The position numbers were made by a program, and so were the translations under genes. A model generated the notes under the pieces. That model searched no databases. It was not told the origin of the DNA and worked only from the letters and a program-made list of their open reading frames with translations. From NCBI GenBank assembly GCA_039187315.1, contig JBCCZQ010000002.1, positions 32,042 through 96,041 on the forward strand: DNA of 64,000 bases, in the 5' to 3' direction. Positions 40,859 to 49,801 of the stretch are shown here, in pieces (the first letter of the stretch is position 1; the number at the start of each line of letters is the position of its first letter). The DNA is from JANQQZ01 sp039187315. Lineage in GTDB: Bacteria; Planctomycetota; Phycisphaerae; Phycisphaerales; UBA1924.

Positions 40859-41392
40859 ATGAAGACACGAACCATTGCACTGTTTGTTCTGTTCACGCCG
40901 CTCGGCTTGGTGTCGACTGCCCAGGCACAGAACGTCGAGTACGCGACTCGTGATGTCCGACCGACCCACGCGATTCGCTTCAGCAGCCAGCCGCTGCGGA
41001 TCACGCAGACGATTGAGGGCCGGCGGACGCTTCCGCTGGCGGATGTCGATCGGAGCTTCCAGACAAACCGCCGCGGGCGATCGATTTTTTTTGGACGCCC
41101 AGGCAGGCTGCACCCGCGGGGATCGATCTTCATCGGCGGCCGCGGGGCCGTGATCCGGAGCACCGAGGTCGTCGAGCGCGAAGCGGAACGGCCCCGGACG
41201 GTGTACGGCTCGGAGCTGCCCCGTCGGGCGTCCGCTCCCGATCCTGCTGCCGACACGGCTCCCTCGTCCGAGCCCACGCCCCCGAGCACCGGGGGGGATG
41301 CGGCATCAGCCGCGAAGGCCCGGCGTCAAATCGCGATCCGCTACCTGCTGTCGGATGGTCGCGGTCCAGCGGCCCGAGCCGCGGACCGATGA
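40859..41392 (+). CDS. Small exported hypothetical protein
   Basis: This 177-aa protein has a clear signal peptide (MKTRTIALFVLFTPLGLVSTAQA) and a GAGGT Shine-Dalgarno sequence. The mature part is basic in the middle (IEGRRTLPLADVDRSFQTNRRGRSIFFGRPGRL) and has a Pro/Ser/Ala-rich low-complexity tail (SSEPTPPSTGG), ending in an Arg-rich segment. I recognise no domain. The base composition and codon use look like those of the neighbours. It lies alone between fumC and the glycosyltransferase cluster. Confidence 0.6.
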   Translation: MKTRTIALFVLFTPLGLVSTAQAQNVEYATRDVRPTHAIRFSSQPLRITQTIEGRRTLPLADVDRSFQTNRRGRSIFFGRPGRLHPRGSIFIGGRGAVIRSTEVVEREAERPRTVYGSELPRRASAPDPAADTAPSSEPTPPSTGGDAASAAKARRQIAIRYLLSDGRGPAARAADR

Positions 41393-41488
41393 CCCTCCCC
41401 GGCGTCGCATCGGGCCCGTAGGATCTGGGCGTACGCTGTCCGGCCGCATGCGCGGAGCCGGTCCAGTTCCGAGGATGGTCGCGACGCC

Positions 41489-42556
41489 ATGACGATGCTG
41501 ACACCGATCTCGAGCCGCTCCCGCGGGACCGTGCTGCCCAAAGATGAGATCGCGGACATGCTCGACCTGAGCCTGGTGATCCCGGTCCGGAATGAAGAGG
41601 ACAACGTTGTCCCGCTCTTTACCGAAGTTCGCGATGTGCTCGACGCCACCGGGTGGCGCTGGGAGTGCATCATCATCGACGATGGGAGCTTCGACGCAAC
41701 GGTGCAGCGGCTCCGAGAGAACTTCACGGACGACCCTCGGCTGACCGTCGTGGTGCTGCGGAAGAACTCCGGGCAGACCGCCGGTCTCGCGGCGGGTTTC
41801 GAGCGGGCGCGAGGCAAGCTCATCGCCACGATGGACGGTGACCTCCAGAACGACCCGGCCGACATCCCGATGCTCGTCGCGAAGCTGGAAGAAGGCTTTG
41901 ACGTTGTCAGCGGCTGGCGGAAGAACCGGCAGGACAAGCTGTTCTCGCGGAAGCTGCCCTCGCGGATCGCCAACCGGCTGATCTCGAAGTACACGTGGAC
42001 ACCGATCCAGGACTTTGGCTGCGCCATGAAGGTCTACCGGCGCGAGGCGCTCGAGGATGTTTCGCTGTACGGCGAGATGCACCGGTTCCTGCCCGCGTTG
42101 TGCGTCTGGAAGGGCGCCCGCATCGCGGAGGTCGCGGTCAACCACCGGCCTCGTGTCCACGGCAGCAGCAACTACGGCCTGATCCGGACGATCAAGGTGC
42201 TGCTCGATCTCGTTACGGTGAAATTCCTGAACGATTACGTAGGCAAGCCGCTCTACTTTTTCGCGAAGATCGCGTTTGGCATCCTGCTGGTCGCGATGGC
42301 GTGCCTGTTTATCGCGGGGCTGCAGCGGCTTGGGATCCTTTGGTGGGGCTCGGAGGACAATCCATTCCTCGGTCTGAACCGGAACCCGCTGGTGATGCTG
42401 GCGCTCATGCTCGTGCCTCTGGCGGTGCAACTGATCATCTTTGGCGTGATCAGCGAATTGCTGGTGCGGATCTACCACGAGAGCCAGGGCAAGCGCCCGT
42501 TCCGCGTGCGCGAGGTGATCCGGGGTGACGCGGCCGGCGACGCGGACGCCGGCTGA
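41489..42556 (+). CDS. Family 2 glycosyltransferase, polyprenol-phosphate type
   Basis: This 355-aa protein has the GT2 domain of DPM1/GtrB/ArnC-like enzymes: LSLVIPVRNEEDNV, CIIIDDGSFDAT, NSGQTAGLAAGFERARG and the acidic MDGDLQNDP (about 112-122). Two TM helices follow near the C-terminus (FFAKIAFGILLVAMACLFIAG and MLALMLVPLAVQLIIFGVISELL). Enzymes of this type move a sugar from a nucleotide donor to polyprenyl phosphate at the inner membrane. It starts a compact plus-strand cluster with a dehydrogenase 21 nt downstream and two further overlapping genes, which suggests envelope glycan or glycolipid synthesis. The sugar is unknown. Confidence 0.88.
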   Translation: MTMLTPISSRSRGTVLPKDEIADMLDLSLVIPVRNEEDNVVPLFTEVRDVLDATGWRWECIIIDDGSFDATVQRLRENFTDDPRLTVVVLRKNSGQTAGLAAGFERARGKLIATMDGDLQNDPADIPMLVAKLEEGFDVVSGWRKNRQDKLFSRKLPSRIANRLISKYTWTPIQDFGCAMKVYRREALEDVSLYGEMHRFLPALCVWKGARIAEVAVNHRPRVHGSSNYGLIRTIKVLLDLVTVKFLNDYVGKPLYFFAKIAFGILLVAMACLFIAGLQRLGILWWGSEDNPFLGLNRNPLVMLALMLVPLAVQLIIFGVISELLVRIYHESQGKRPFRVREVIRGDAAGDADAG

Positions 42557-42576
42557 TCGATCGGGGGAGCACGCCT

Positions 42577-44121
42577 TTGGCCCGGGACGCAGCCCCGCAC
42601 CAGCCCGGACCGCTCCGAGGATGCCTCGATGACCTCGGCTCGTGCGAGTTCGATGTCGTTGTCATCGGTGGCGGGATCTACGGCGTATGCACCGCGCTCG
42701 AGGCCGCGCGGCGTGGCGCGAAAACCGCGCTGGTCGAGTCGGATGATTTTGGTGGTGCGACGAGCTGGTCGAGCCACAGGATCGTGCACGGCGGGCTGCG
42801 GTACCTGCAGTCGCTGGATCTGCCGCGCTTCACGCAGTCGGTCCGCGAGCGGCGCTGGTTCCTTGAGACGATGCCAACGCTGATCGAACCCCTCGAGTGC
42901 CTGATGCCGCTATCGGGACCCGGCCTGAAGCGTCCGATCGCTTTCCGGGCGGCGCTTGCGATCAATGCAATCGGCAGCCGTCTCGTCGGCGGCAAGACGT
43001 CTGCGCTCGCGGATGGGCGGGTGCTTTCACGCAGAGCGACACTTGCTGCGGCGCCGTTCGTCCCGGAGCGGGGCCTGCTGGGCGGCGGACTCTGGTGGGA
43101 TGCGCGGATGATCAGCAGCGAGCGCGTGCTCATCGTGCTGCTGCGGGCGGCGTGCGAGATGGGGGCGGTCGTCTCGGCACGCGTCCGGGCCTTGCGGGTG
43201 CTCGCCGAGGGCGGCCGGGTGCGCGGCCTGTCGGTCGAGTCGGCCGACGGCTCACGCCGGGTTGATATCGCAGCGCGTGCGGTGATCAACTGCGCCGGGT
43301 CGGGTGTGCTTGATGAGGCGTTGGTGCCCGAACAGGCCGACCGTACGAAGCTTTTTGCGCCGGCGCGTGCGTTCAACCTGCTGCTGGACGTTCCGCCGCC
43401 GACTCGGTCCGCTATTGCTGTCGGCGGACCGGCGAGGGACGCGCCGACGCTCTTCCTCGTTCCGATGGACGGCATGCTCGCGGCAGGGACTTGGCACGAG
43501 CCCGCCGAGCCCACCCAGGGCGCAATGCCGACCTCGGCATCGATCGACCGGTTCCTGGAAGAGATCCGCGCTGCGGTGCCGGGTCTGGACGTCAGTGCCG
43601 GGGACATCCGCTGCGTATGGTCGGGCCTGCTGCCGGCGCACAGCCCGGGGAAGGGTGAGCCTTCGGACCGCCCCGTGGTGCTGGACCACGGCAGATCGGG
43701 CGGGTCAGCCGGGCACGTGACCGTGTCGGGCGTGAAGTACACGACAGCGAGGCTTGTCGCGGAGCAGGCTGTCCGCAGGGTCTTCGCCGGGGATCGCCCG
43801 GCACCGGTGCCGGTGCTGCAGGACCCGCTCGGTGATCTAGTGCTGTCGACGGCGATGCCGAGCGATCGGGCGGTGCTCATTCGTCTGCTCGAGAGGCTCA
43901 GGGACGAAGAGCAGGCGGTGTCGCCCGAGGATGTACTGCTCCGCCGAACGCGGTGGTATCTTGGCGAGGTCACCGATGCGTTCGTGCCCGCGGCATCGCA
44001 GGTCTTCGGACTCGGGGCATCATCGGTCGAGCGTTCGCTGGACGACGCCGCTGTGTTACGGCTGGGTCCGCTGATTTCGGGACAAGCCGGTACGCGAGAG
44101 GGGGAGTGCCGATGGGCGTGA
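42577..44121 (+). CDS. GlpD-like FAD-dependent glycerol-3-phosphate dehydrogenase
   Basis: This 514-aa protein likely starts with TTG at 42577, with GGGGAG 8 nt upstream; no ATG precedes the conserved N-terminus. It has the FAD-binding motif VVVIGGGIYGVCTALEAARRG (about 30) and the GlpD hallmarks ATSWSSHRIVHGGLRYLQSLDL, FLVPMDGMLAAGTWHEP and VTVSGVKYTTARLVAE, plus a C-terminal domain with RRTRWYLGEVTDAF. It should oxidise glycerol-3-phosphate to DHAP and pass electrons to quinones at the inner membrane. Its place between a glycosyltransferase and an acyltransferase is odd for a catabolic enzyme, so a related substrate is possible. Its end overlaps the next gene by 10 nt. Confidence 0.8.
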   Translation: MARDAAPHQPGPLRGCLDDLGSCEFDVVVIGGGIYGVCTALEAARRGAKTALVESDDFGGATSWSSHRIVHGGLRYLQSLDLPRFTQSVRERRWFLETMPTLIEPLECLMPLSGPGLKRPIAFRAALAINAIGSRLVGGKTSALADGRVLSRRATLAAAPFVPERGLLGGGLWWDARMISSERVLIVLLRAACEMGAVVSARVRALRVLAEGGRVRGLSVESADGSRRVDIAARAVINCAGSGVLDEALVPEQADRTKLFAPARAFNLLLDVPPPTRSAIAVGGPARDAPTLFLVPMDGMLAAGTWHEPAEPTQGAMPTSASIDRFLEEIRAAVPGLDVSAGDIRCVWSGLLPAHSPGKGEPSDRPVVLDHGRSGGSAGHVTVSGVKYTTARLVAEQAVRRVFAGDRPAPVPVLQDPLGDLVLSTAMPSDRAVLIRLLERLRDEEQAVSPEDVLLRRTRWYLGEVTDAFVPAASQVFGLGASSVERSLDDAAVLRLGPLISGQAGTREGECRWA

Positions 44122-44864
44122 TCAAAGACGGTGTCACGGACGGCGGCGGCTCGCCTCTGCGAAAGTATCAGGACACGATCATCGGCTCGCGTTCGCTGCT
44201 GACGCTCGCGGGTTTCGAGCTGACGCAGTTGATTGCGGGCTCGGTGCCTGGCGCGCTCGGGCTGGCGCTGCGGCAGGTTCTGTTCCCGAGGCTGTTCGGT
44301 TCGTGCGGCAAGGGCACGATCATCGGCCGCAACGTGATCATCCGCCATCCCCACCGCATCCGATTGGACCGGAGCGTGGTAGTCGATGATGCCGCGTGTC
44401 TGGACGGGATCAGCGAGGCGGACGATTCGATCGTGATCGGCGCACGCACCATGGTCGGTACCGGCACGAAGCTGGCGGCAAAGATGGGCACAATCAGGAT
44501 CGGCGAGAACTGCGGGTTCGGCGCCGGGATCACGGTGCACTCCTCGGTCAAAGGCAGCGTGACGTTCGGGAACAACGTGCTGATCGCCGGGCACTGCTAC
44601 ATCGGCGGCGGGCAGTACCACATGGACCGCACAGATATCCCGATGGTCGAGCAGGGGCATGTCGAGAACATGCACCTGACCATCGGCGACAATGCGTGGA
44701 TCGGCGCGAACGCCACGATCATCAACGGCATCACGATCGGCCGCGATGCGATCGTCGCTGCGGGGGCGGTCGTGACAAAGGATGTCCCGGATTTCGCGCT
44801 TGTCGCGGGGGTGCCCGCCAAGGTCCTTCGGATCCGCGAGCACGAGGCGCCGTCGGATGGCTGA
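44112..44864 (+). CDS. Hexapeptide-repeat acyltransferase (LbH fold)
   Basis: This 250-aa protein has the left-handed beta-helix pattern in two blocks: GKGTIIGRNVIIRHPHRIRLDRSVVVDD and IGDNAWIGANATIINGITIGRDAIVAAGAVVTKDVPDFALVAGVPAKVLRIR. The second block is the classic end of the WcaF/maltose O-acetyltransferase and CatB-like groups. The N-terminus has a hydrophobic stretch (LAGFELTQLIAGSVPGALGLALRQVLF) that may sit at the membrane. It probably transfers an acetyl or other acyl group to a sugar. It overlaps the dehydrogenase by 10 nt (with GGGGGAG before its ATG) and the next gene by 8 nt, so the three are translated together. Confidence 0.85.
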   Translation: MGVIKDGVTDGGGSPLRKYQDTIIGSRSLLTLAGFELTQLIAGSVPGALGLALRQVLFPRLFGSCGKGTIIGRNVIIRHPHRIRLDRSVVVDDAACLDGISEADDSIVIGARTMVGTGTKLAAKMGTIRIGENCGFGAGITVHSSVKGSVTFGNNVLIAGHCYIGGGQYHMDRTDIPMVEQGHVENMHLTIGDNAWIGANATIINGITIGRDAIVAAGAVVTKDVPDFALVAGVPAKVLRIREHEAPSDG

Positions 44865-45909
44865 CAAGCGCACGATCAAGCGGGCGCTGCTCGGGCTGAA
44901 GATCCTCGTCTCGGCCGGGCTGCTGACCTGGGTGCTGTCGCGTTCGGACCTGGCGGTGCTGTGGGAAGAGATGCGGACTGCCGACCCGCTGCTGATGTTC
45001 TTCGCGGCGCTGACACCTTTTGTCGGCTACGGGATCACATCGACACGGTGGCGAGGGCTGCTGAGGGTGGCTGGTGTGCGTGTGGGGGCCTGGGCGCTCT
45101 ATCGCGCGTCGCTGATCGCAGTTTTTTTCAACCAGTTCCTGCCGAGCACAATCGGTGGAGACGTAGCCAGGATGTACGAGGCGTGGAAGGCCGGAGCCCC
45201 GAAGCCGGTGGCTGTCTCTTCGCTGCTGGTCGACCGCGCGATCGGCACCTATGCCTTGACTCTACTAGCGTCGGCCTCGCTGCCGTTTATCCTGCGTGAG
45301 CACGAGCTTCCCCCGCTTCTGGCCGTGGTCGTTGTGGCGCTGACGCTCGCAGTAACCGGCGCGATGGCGATGGTCTTCTTGCCGTTCCCGTGGGTTCTTG
45401 GGCTCTTTCGGGCTGTCTACGCGAAACTGCCCGGGCCGTTCGCATCGATCGCGGGCAAGCTGGATCGTGCGTTCGAGGGCTACCGCGGCAACATCGGAGC
45501 CTTCGTCCGTGCGCTGGGGTGGTCGCTGCTGCTCCAGTTGAACGTGGTCCTGCTGCACTGGCTCGTTGCGGGCGCGATCGGTGTTGACATCGGCTTTTCG
45601 CCCTTCCTGTTCCTCGTCCCGGTCGCGCTGATCGTGATGCTGATCCCCGTATCGATCAACGGCATCGGGATCCGTGAGAGCATCTTCGCCACGCTGTTCC
45701 TGCTGTACGGCGTAGAGAAGACCCAGGCGGTCGCGATCGCGCTGCTGGTCTTCTCGGTCTTCCTGCTCCACGGCGTGTTCGGGGGCATCGCTTTCGCGAT
45801 CCGGGGGCCGCGCGCCTCGGGGGTCGGCTGGGAGCAGGATGCATCAGACACACCGGCCGCCGCCGCCGAACCGGACGCACCGGTCAGCGTGCCTTCAGCG
45901 CATCGCTGA
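44857..45909 (+). CDS. Flippase-like membrane protein (LPG synthase TM-domain/AglD family)
   Basis: This 350-aa protein has about eight TM helices (for example LLGLKILVSAGLLTWVLS, LLMFFAALTPFVGYGI, LALTVTGAMAMVFLPF, FLFLVPVALIVMLIPVSINGIGI). FFNQFLPSTIGGDVARMY and LIPVSINGIGIRESIF are hallmark blocks of the UPF0104/lysylphosphatidylglycerol synthase transmembrane family, which includes AglD-like proteins tied to polysaccharide or lipid assembly. No synthase domain is fused, so a flippase or scaffold role is more likely than lysyl transfer. The ATG overlaps the acyltransferase by 8 nt. Its 3' end overlaps hrpA on the other strand by 26 nt. Confidence 0.85.
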   Translation: MADKRTIKRALLGLKILVSAGLLTWVLSRSDLAVLWEEMRTADPLLMFFAALTPFVGYGITSTRWRGLLRVAGVRVGAWALYRASLIAVFFNQFLPSTIGGDVARMYEAWKAGAPKPVAVSSLLVDRAIGTYALTLLASASLPFILREHELPPLLAVVVVALTLAVTGAMAMVFLPFPWVLGLFRAVYAKLPGPFASIAGKLDRAFEGYRGNIGAFVRALGWSLLLQLNVVLLHWLVAGAIGVDIGFSPFLFLVPVALIVMLIPVSINGIGIRESIFATLFLLYGVEKTQAVAIALLVFSVFLLHGVFGGIAFAIRGPRASGVGWEQDASDTPAAAAEPDAPVSVPSAHR

Positions 45910-48900
45910 GCGCTTCGAGTTCACGCGTTGAGCCACGGCCTCGTGCGGCGAGCCTGGGCGCAAACTGCGCCAAGCGATACTCCTCGATGGCCCAGCGGTA
46001 GGCTTCCAGCGCCGCCTGCTCTTGACCCCGGAGCGGCGGGTTGGCGGCGAGGTTCACGCATCGCGTCCAATGCGTGAGCACGCCTCGCATGCGTTCGTAG
46101 TCTTTGGCGGCCCCGCCGTGACGCAGCCGCTGGATGCGCTCGCGGATGCCCTCGGTGTACTGCGGAACCCGCCGGAGCGATTCCCACGGTGCCGCGAGCA
46201 GGGCCTGCGCAGAAAGGAGCTGTCCGAGCTGGTACCGCATGTCCTGGATCGCCGGGCCCGTACCCTGCGCGCGGATATCGGGCAGCTGTTCAAGGATCTG
46301 CTGGCGGGCGAGCAGTGCCGGGTGCAAGACGGCCATGATGCTCGTGAGCCGATCGGCGAGCGCACCACGCACCAAGCTGATCCTGGCCAGTAGCGCATCC
46401 TCGGTGGTGATGGGCGCAGCATCGGGTGAATGGTCTACTTCCGCGAGCAGGGCGCTCGTGAGCGTGCGGAAACCGAATTCACCAGCGGGTTCGCCGAGCG
46501 TCGCGTAGAGCAAAGCGGCCTGGTCGGCATACGGCTGATGCCGGAGCAGCTGCTTGACATCGCGGTCGAGTGCGCGGCCGATCAGCAGCTTGCAGGCCAG
46601 CCAGTGCTGGCGTTGCGCGGCCTTGGCATCCGCCGCTGTGGCGAGTACCGCGCGCGTGCCGCTCGGCTGCAAATGGTCGGGCGGCTGGATCGATGCTCGA
46701 TCTTCTGGCCAAGCGTCGTAGAGCGTGGCCGCACGGTTTGTTGCGAGCTTGCGAGACCACAGCTGGGTGGCTTGCTCGAGGACCAGGCTTGCGTCTCGGC
46801 CCTCGGCGATGGTGGCCTCGCCTTCGGTGACGCGCAGGTGCATACGGAGGTGCTTGGGCAACGGCACCGCGCGGCAGATCTCGGGGGTGATCATCATGCC
46901 TGTCGATGCGGTTAATTGCCTGGCCAGCTGCTCGTAGAAATCGCCCTCCGACGAACACATGACCCTGGTGAGTTCGGGTAGGGTGGATTCACGATCGATC
47001 TTCCGGCGGTACTGGCGAGGCAGCCCAGAGAGCACGGCTTCGATCTTGTCCGTCAGCCATCCCGGTACGAGCCAGTCGGCGTCCGCGGCACGTGCCGCCG
47101 CTGCATCGGCGAGCCCGAGGGTGGCATGGATGCCGTCGTCGTCACCGCCCGGGTTGTACCGGTATTCCAAGACGGCCTCTGCCTCTCCGAACCGTGCCTT
47201 GGCCGGTGCCTGATCGAGCCGCGACTCGTCGAGCGGCTGGACGCCGAGCGCCTCCTGGGTGAACACCAGCAGCTCGGGCCGATCTGCTTCAGCTTTTCGC
47301 CGCCACCGGTCGAAGCGGCGCGCCGCGCACACGTCATCTGGTAATCGAGCGTCGAAGAACGCACGGAGTGCCTGATCGCTCGGAAGCCTCGCCATCCGCA
47401 GCTTGGCCTGCTCTTCTTGGAGTCGGTTGAGCAACGCCGCGTTGCGTGACTCGAACACGCCACCGGTTCGCAGCCCACCCTCGATGAGCGCCTCACGGAT
47501 GAAGATGGAGCGTGCCTCGGTCCGATCAACGCTCGCGAAGTCAACTCGGCGATCGTTCGCGATAGTGATCGCCCCAAGACTCACTTTGCAGCTCGCTTCG
47601 ACGCGGCCGGCTTCGGGGTTGTACCGCGGGTCGTTGTACTCACGCTGGACGAGGTGACGTGCCTTGGCTTCGACCCATGCGGCATCGATCGAACCGCACA
47701 GCCTCGCGTAGAGCCGCGTAGTGCGCGTCAGGTCCGCCGCCAAGAGCCAGCCCCGGTGCCGGGCTTTGACAGCCGACGCCGGGTGCACGTGGAAACGCCC
47801 GGCATATGGCGTCGCGAATCCACCGTCGGGGTGCGGCTGCCCGACGGAAGTTACGAATCCCGACAGCAGCGCTCTTTGCAGTGCAGCGGGGTCATCGGAC
47901 CGCTTCGTTGCACGCAGACCGGCTTCTGCGGCAATATCGCGGAGCTGGCGGTGCGTATCGAACCACTCGAATAGGCGTGGAAGCGACAGGAATCGGTCGC
48001 GCATCGCGGCGCGGAAGCCCGAGCGCGACAGCCGAGCACGCTCCTGGTGTACGAAATCCCAGAGGTGAACGAGGGTGCGGAAGTCGGACGCTGGATCGGC
48101 GTGCCGGGCGTGGGCGGCATCGGCCGCGTCGCGCCGATCGGCTGGGCGCTCGCGGGGGTCCTGTGTCTCGAGCGCCGAGGCCACGATCAGCGCCTCGGCG
48201 ACCGCTCCCTCAGAGCCCGCTTCGATCAGGATGCGGGCGACCCGCGGATCCACGGGCATCTTGGCCATGGTCTTACCGATTGTGGTTAGCCGGCGTTCCG
48301 CGTCGATGGCGCCTAACTCATGAAGCGTGGCGTGGCCATCGTTGATACGGCGTGTTTCGGGCGGCTCGACGAACGGAAACCTGCTGGGCTCTCCGAGCGA
48401 GAGCGCATGCATCTGGAGGATGACGCCGGCGAGATCGGTGCGCTGGATCTCTGGCTGTGTGAACTCTGGCCGCTTGTCGTGGTCGTCTTCGGTGTACAGC
48501 CGGACGCACGTGCCGGGGCCTACGCGGCCGCAGCGCCCGGCGCGCTGCCGGGCCGAGGCCTGGCTGACCGGTTCGACCTGGAGAGACTGCACGCGGCGTC
48601 GCGTCGAGTAGCGGTTGATCCGGGCCAGCCCGGAATCGACGACATAGCGGATGCCGGGAACCGTCAGCGAAGTCTCGGCGACGTTGGTCGCGAGCACGAT
48701 CCTGCGGCGTGTACCCGGCTGGAAGACGCGGGCCTGCTCTGTCGGCGAGAGCCGCGCGTAGAGCGGCATCAACTCGAGCCGTGCGGCCCGAGGGTCGGTC
48801 TCCGCCAGCCGCCGCAGCGCGTGCGATGCTTCACGGATCTCGCGCTCGCCGGGCAAGAACACGAGCACGTCACCCGCGTCGGTCGATGCGTCCCAGCCGA

Positions 48901-49801
48901 GGATGGTGCTGACGGCGTGCGCAACAGCAGCCGAGAGATCCATCGGTCCCGACTGCGCGTCCTCGGGTGTGAGCGACACAGTCTCGACCGGGTAGGTCCT
49001 GCCGCTGACCTCGACGATCGGAACCCGCTCGTGCAGTTCGCGCTCAAAGTGGTCGGCGAAGGCCCTGGTCTCGATCGTTGCCGATGTCACGATGACCTTG
49101 AGATCCTGCCTGCGGTGCAGGATGCGCGTCACGATTCCGAGCAGGAAATCGATATTGAGGCTCCGCTCGTGCGCTTCATCAATGATGATGGTGTCGTAGG
49201 CCTCGAGCAGACGGTCACGCCGTGTCTGTGTCAGGAGCACGCCGTCGGTCATTAGGCGGATGCGAGTCATGTTTGTGGTGTCGTCGCGGAATCGAACGGT
49301 GCACCCCACTTCATGACCGAACGCAACGCCGAGCTCCTCCGCGACGCGAGAGCCGACGCTCCTCGCAGCGATCCGGCGCGGCTGGGTGTGAGCGATCATG
49401 CCTTCGACACCACGCCCAAGATCGAGACAGAGCTTCGGGAGCTGGGTCGACTTCCCGGAACCGGTCTCACCCGCGACGATGAGAACGCGGTGATCGTTCA
49501 TCGCGGCCTTGATCTGCTCGACATGGCCGGTGAACGGCAGCGTGTCCGGATACGAGACGGTGACCGACCGAGCACGGCGGGATTCGACGAGGCTACGCGA
49601 GCGTTCGATAAGCGCACGGGCCTGGGTAGGATCACGCCGCAGGAGCGCGCGGATCCGCGGGCGGTCCGCACCGAACGTCGCCTCAACCGAGCGAGCATGG
49701 TCGCGTTGCGGGATAGCCTCCGGCTTGGCAAGGTCGTGGCCACGGCGGCGGCTACGCGGCTTGCGAAACGGACGGTCGTGGTCTGCGGCGGACTCGGTCA
49801 C
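45884..49801 (-). CDS. hrpA: ATP-dependent RNA helicase HrpA
   Basis: HrpA is a DEAH-box helicase involved in mRNA handling and rescue of stalled ribosomes. The 1305-aa length matches full-size HrpA. Visible are Walker A GETGSGKST (about 111-119), TQPRRIAARSV, the DEAH box IIIDEAHERSLNIDFLLGI, SATIET and the motif VI block QRAGRCGRV, then the helicase-associated and OB-like domains and the HrpA-specific C-terminal region. The GTG at 49801 overlaps the TGA of the EamA gene (GTGA), which supports both the start and translational coupling. The upstream open frame is an artefact. It overlaps the flippase-like gene tail to tail by 26 nt. Confidence 0.93.
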   Translation of the reverse strand: MTESAADHDRPFRKPRSRRRGHDLAKPEAIPQRDHARSVEATFGADRPRIRALLRRDPTQARALIERSRSLVESRRARSVTVSYPDTLPFTGHVEQIKAAMNDHRVLIVAGETGSGKSTQLPKLCLDLGRGVEGMIAHTQPRRIAARSVGSRVAEELGVAFGHEVGCTVRFRDDTTNMTRIRLMTDGVLLTQTRRDRLLEAYDTIIIDEAHERSLNIDFLLGIVTRILHRRQDLKVIVTSATIETRAFADHFERELHERVPIVEVSGRTYPVETVSLTPEDAQSGPMDLSAAVAHAVSTILGWDASTDAGDVLVFLPGEREIREASHALRRLAETDPRAARLELMPLYARLSPTEQARVFQPGTRRRIVLATNVAETSLTVPGIRYVVDSGLARINRYSTRRRVQSLQVEPVSQASARQRAGRCGRVGPGTCVRLYTEDDHDKRPEFTQPEIQRTDLAGVILQMHALSLGEPSRFPFVEPPETRRINDGHATLHELGAIDAERRLTTIGKTMAKMPVDPRVARILIEAGSEGAVAEALIVASALETQDPRERPADRRDAADAAHARHADPASDFRTLVHLWDFVHQERARLSRSGFRAAMRDRFLSLPRLFEWFDTHRQLRDIAAEAGLRATKRSDDPAALQRALLSGFVTSVGQPHPDGGFATPYAGRFHVHPASAVKARHRGWLLAADLTRTTRLYARLCGSIDAAWVEAKARHLVQREYNDPRYNPEAGRVEASCKVSLGAITIANDRRVDFASVDRTEARSIFIREALIEGGLRTGGVFESRNAALLNRLQEEQAKLRMARLPSDQALRAFFDARLPDDVCAARRFDRWRRKAEADRPELLVFTQEALGVQPLDESRLDQAPAKARFGEAEAVLEYRYNPGGDDDGIHATLGLADAAAARAADADWLVPGWLTDKIEAVLSGLPRQYRRKIDRESTLPELTRVMCSSEGDFYEQLARQLTASTGMMITPEICRAVPLPKHLRMHLRVTEGEATIAEGRDASLVLEQATQLWSRKLATNRAATLYDAWPEDRASIQPPDHLQPSGTRAVLATAADAKAAQRQHWLACKLLIGRALDRDVKQLLRHQPYADQAALLYATLGEPAGEFGFRTLTSALLAEVDHSPDAAPITTEDALLARISLVRGALADRLTSIMAVLHPALLARQQILEQLPDIRAQGTGPAIQDMRYQLGQLLSAQALLAAPWESLRRVPQYTEGIRERIQRLRHGGAAKDYERMRGVLTHWTRCVNLAANPPLRGQEQAALEAYRWAIEEYRLAQFAPRLAARGRGSTRELEALSDALKAR

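Noticed and set aside
42678..44879. 733-aa minus-strand ORF opposite the GlpD-like and acyltransferase genes
   Set aside because: It is rich in Arg, Ser and Pro with no domain, and the plus-strand proteins are clearly real.
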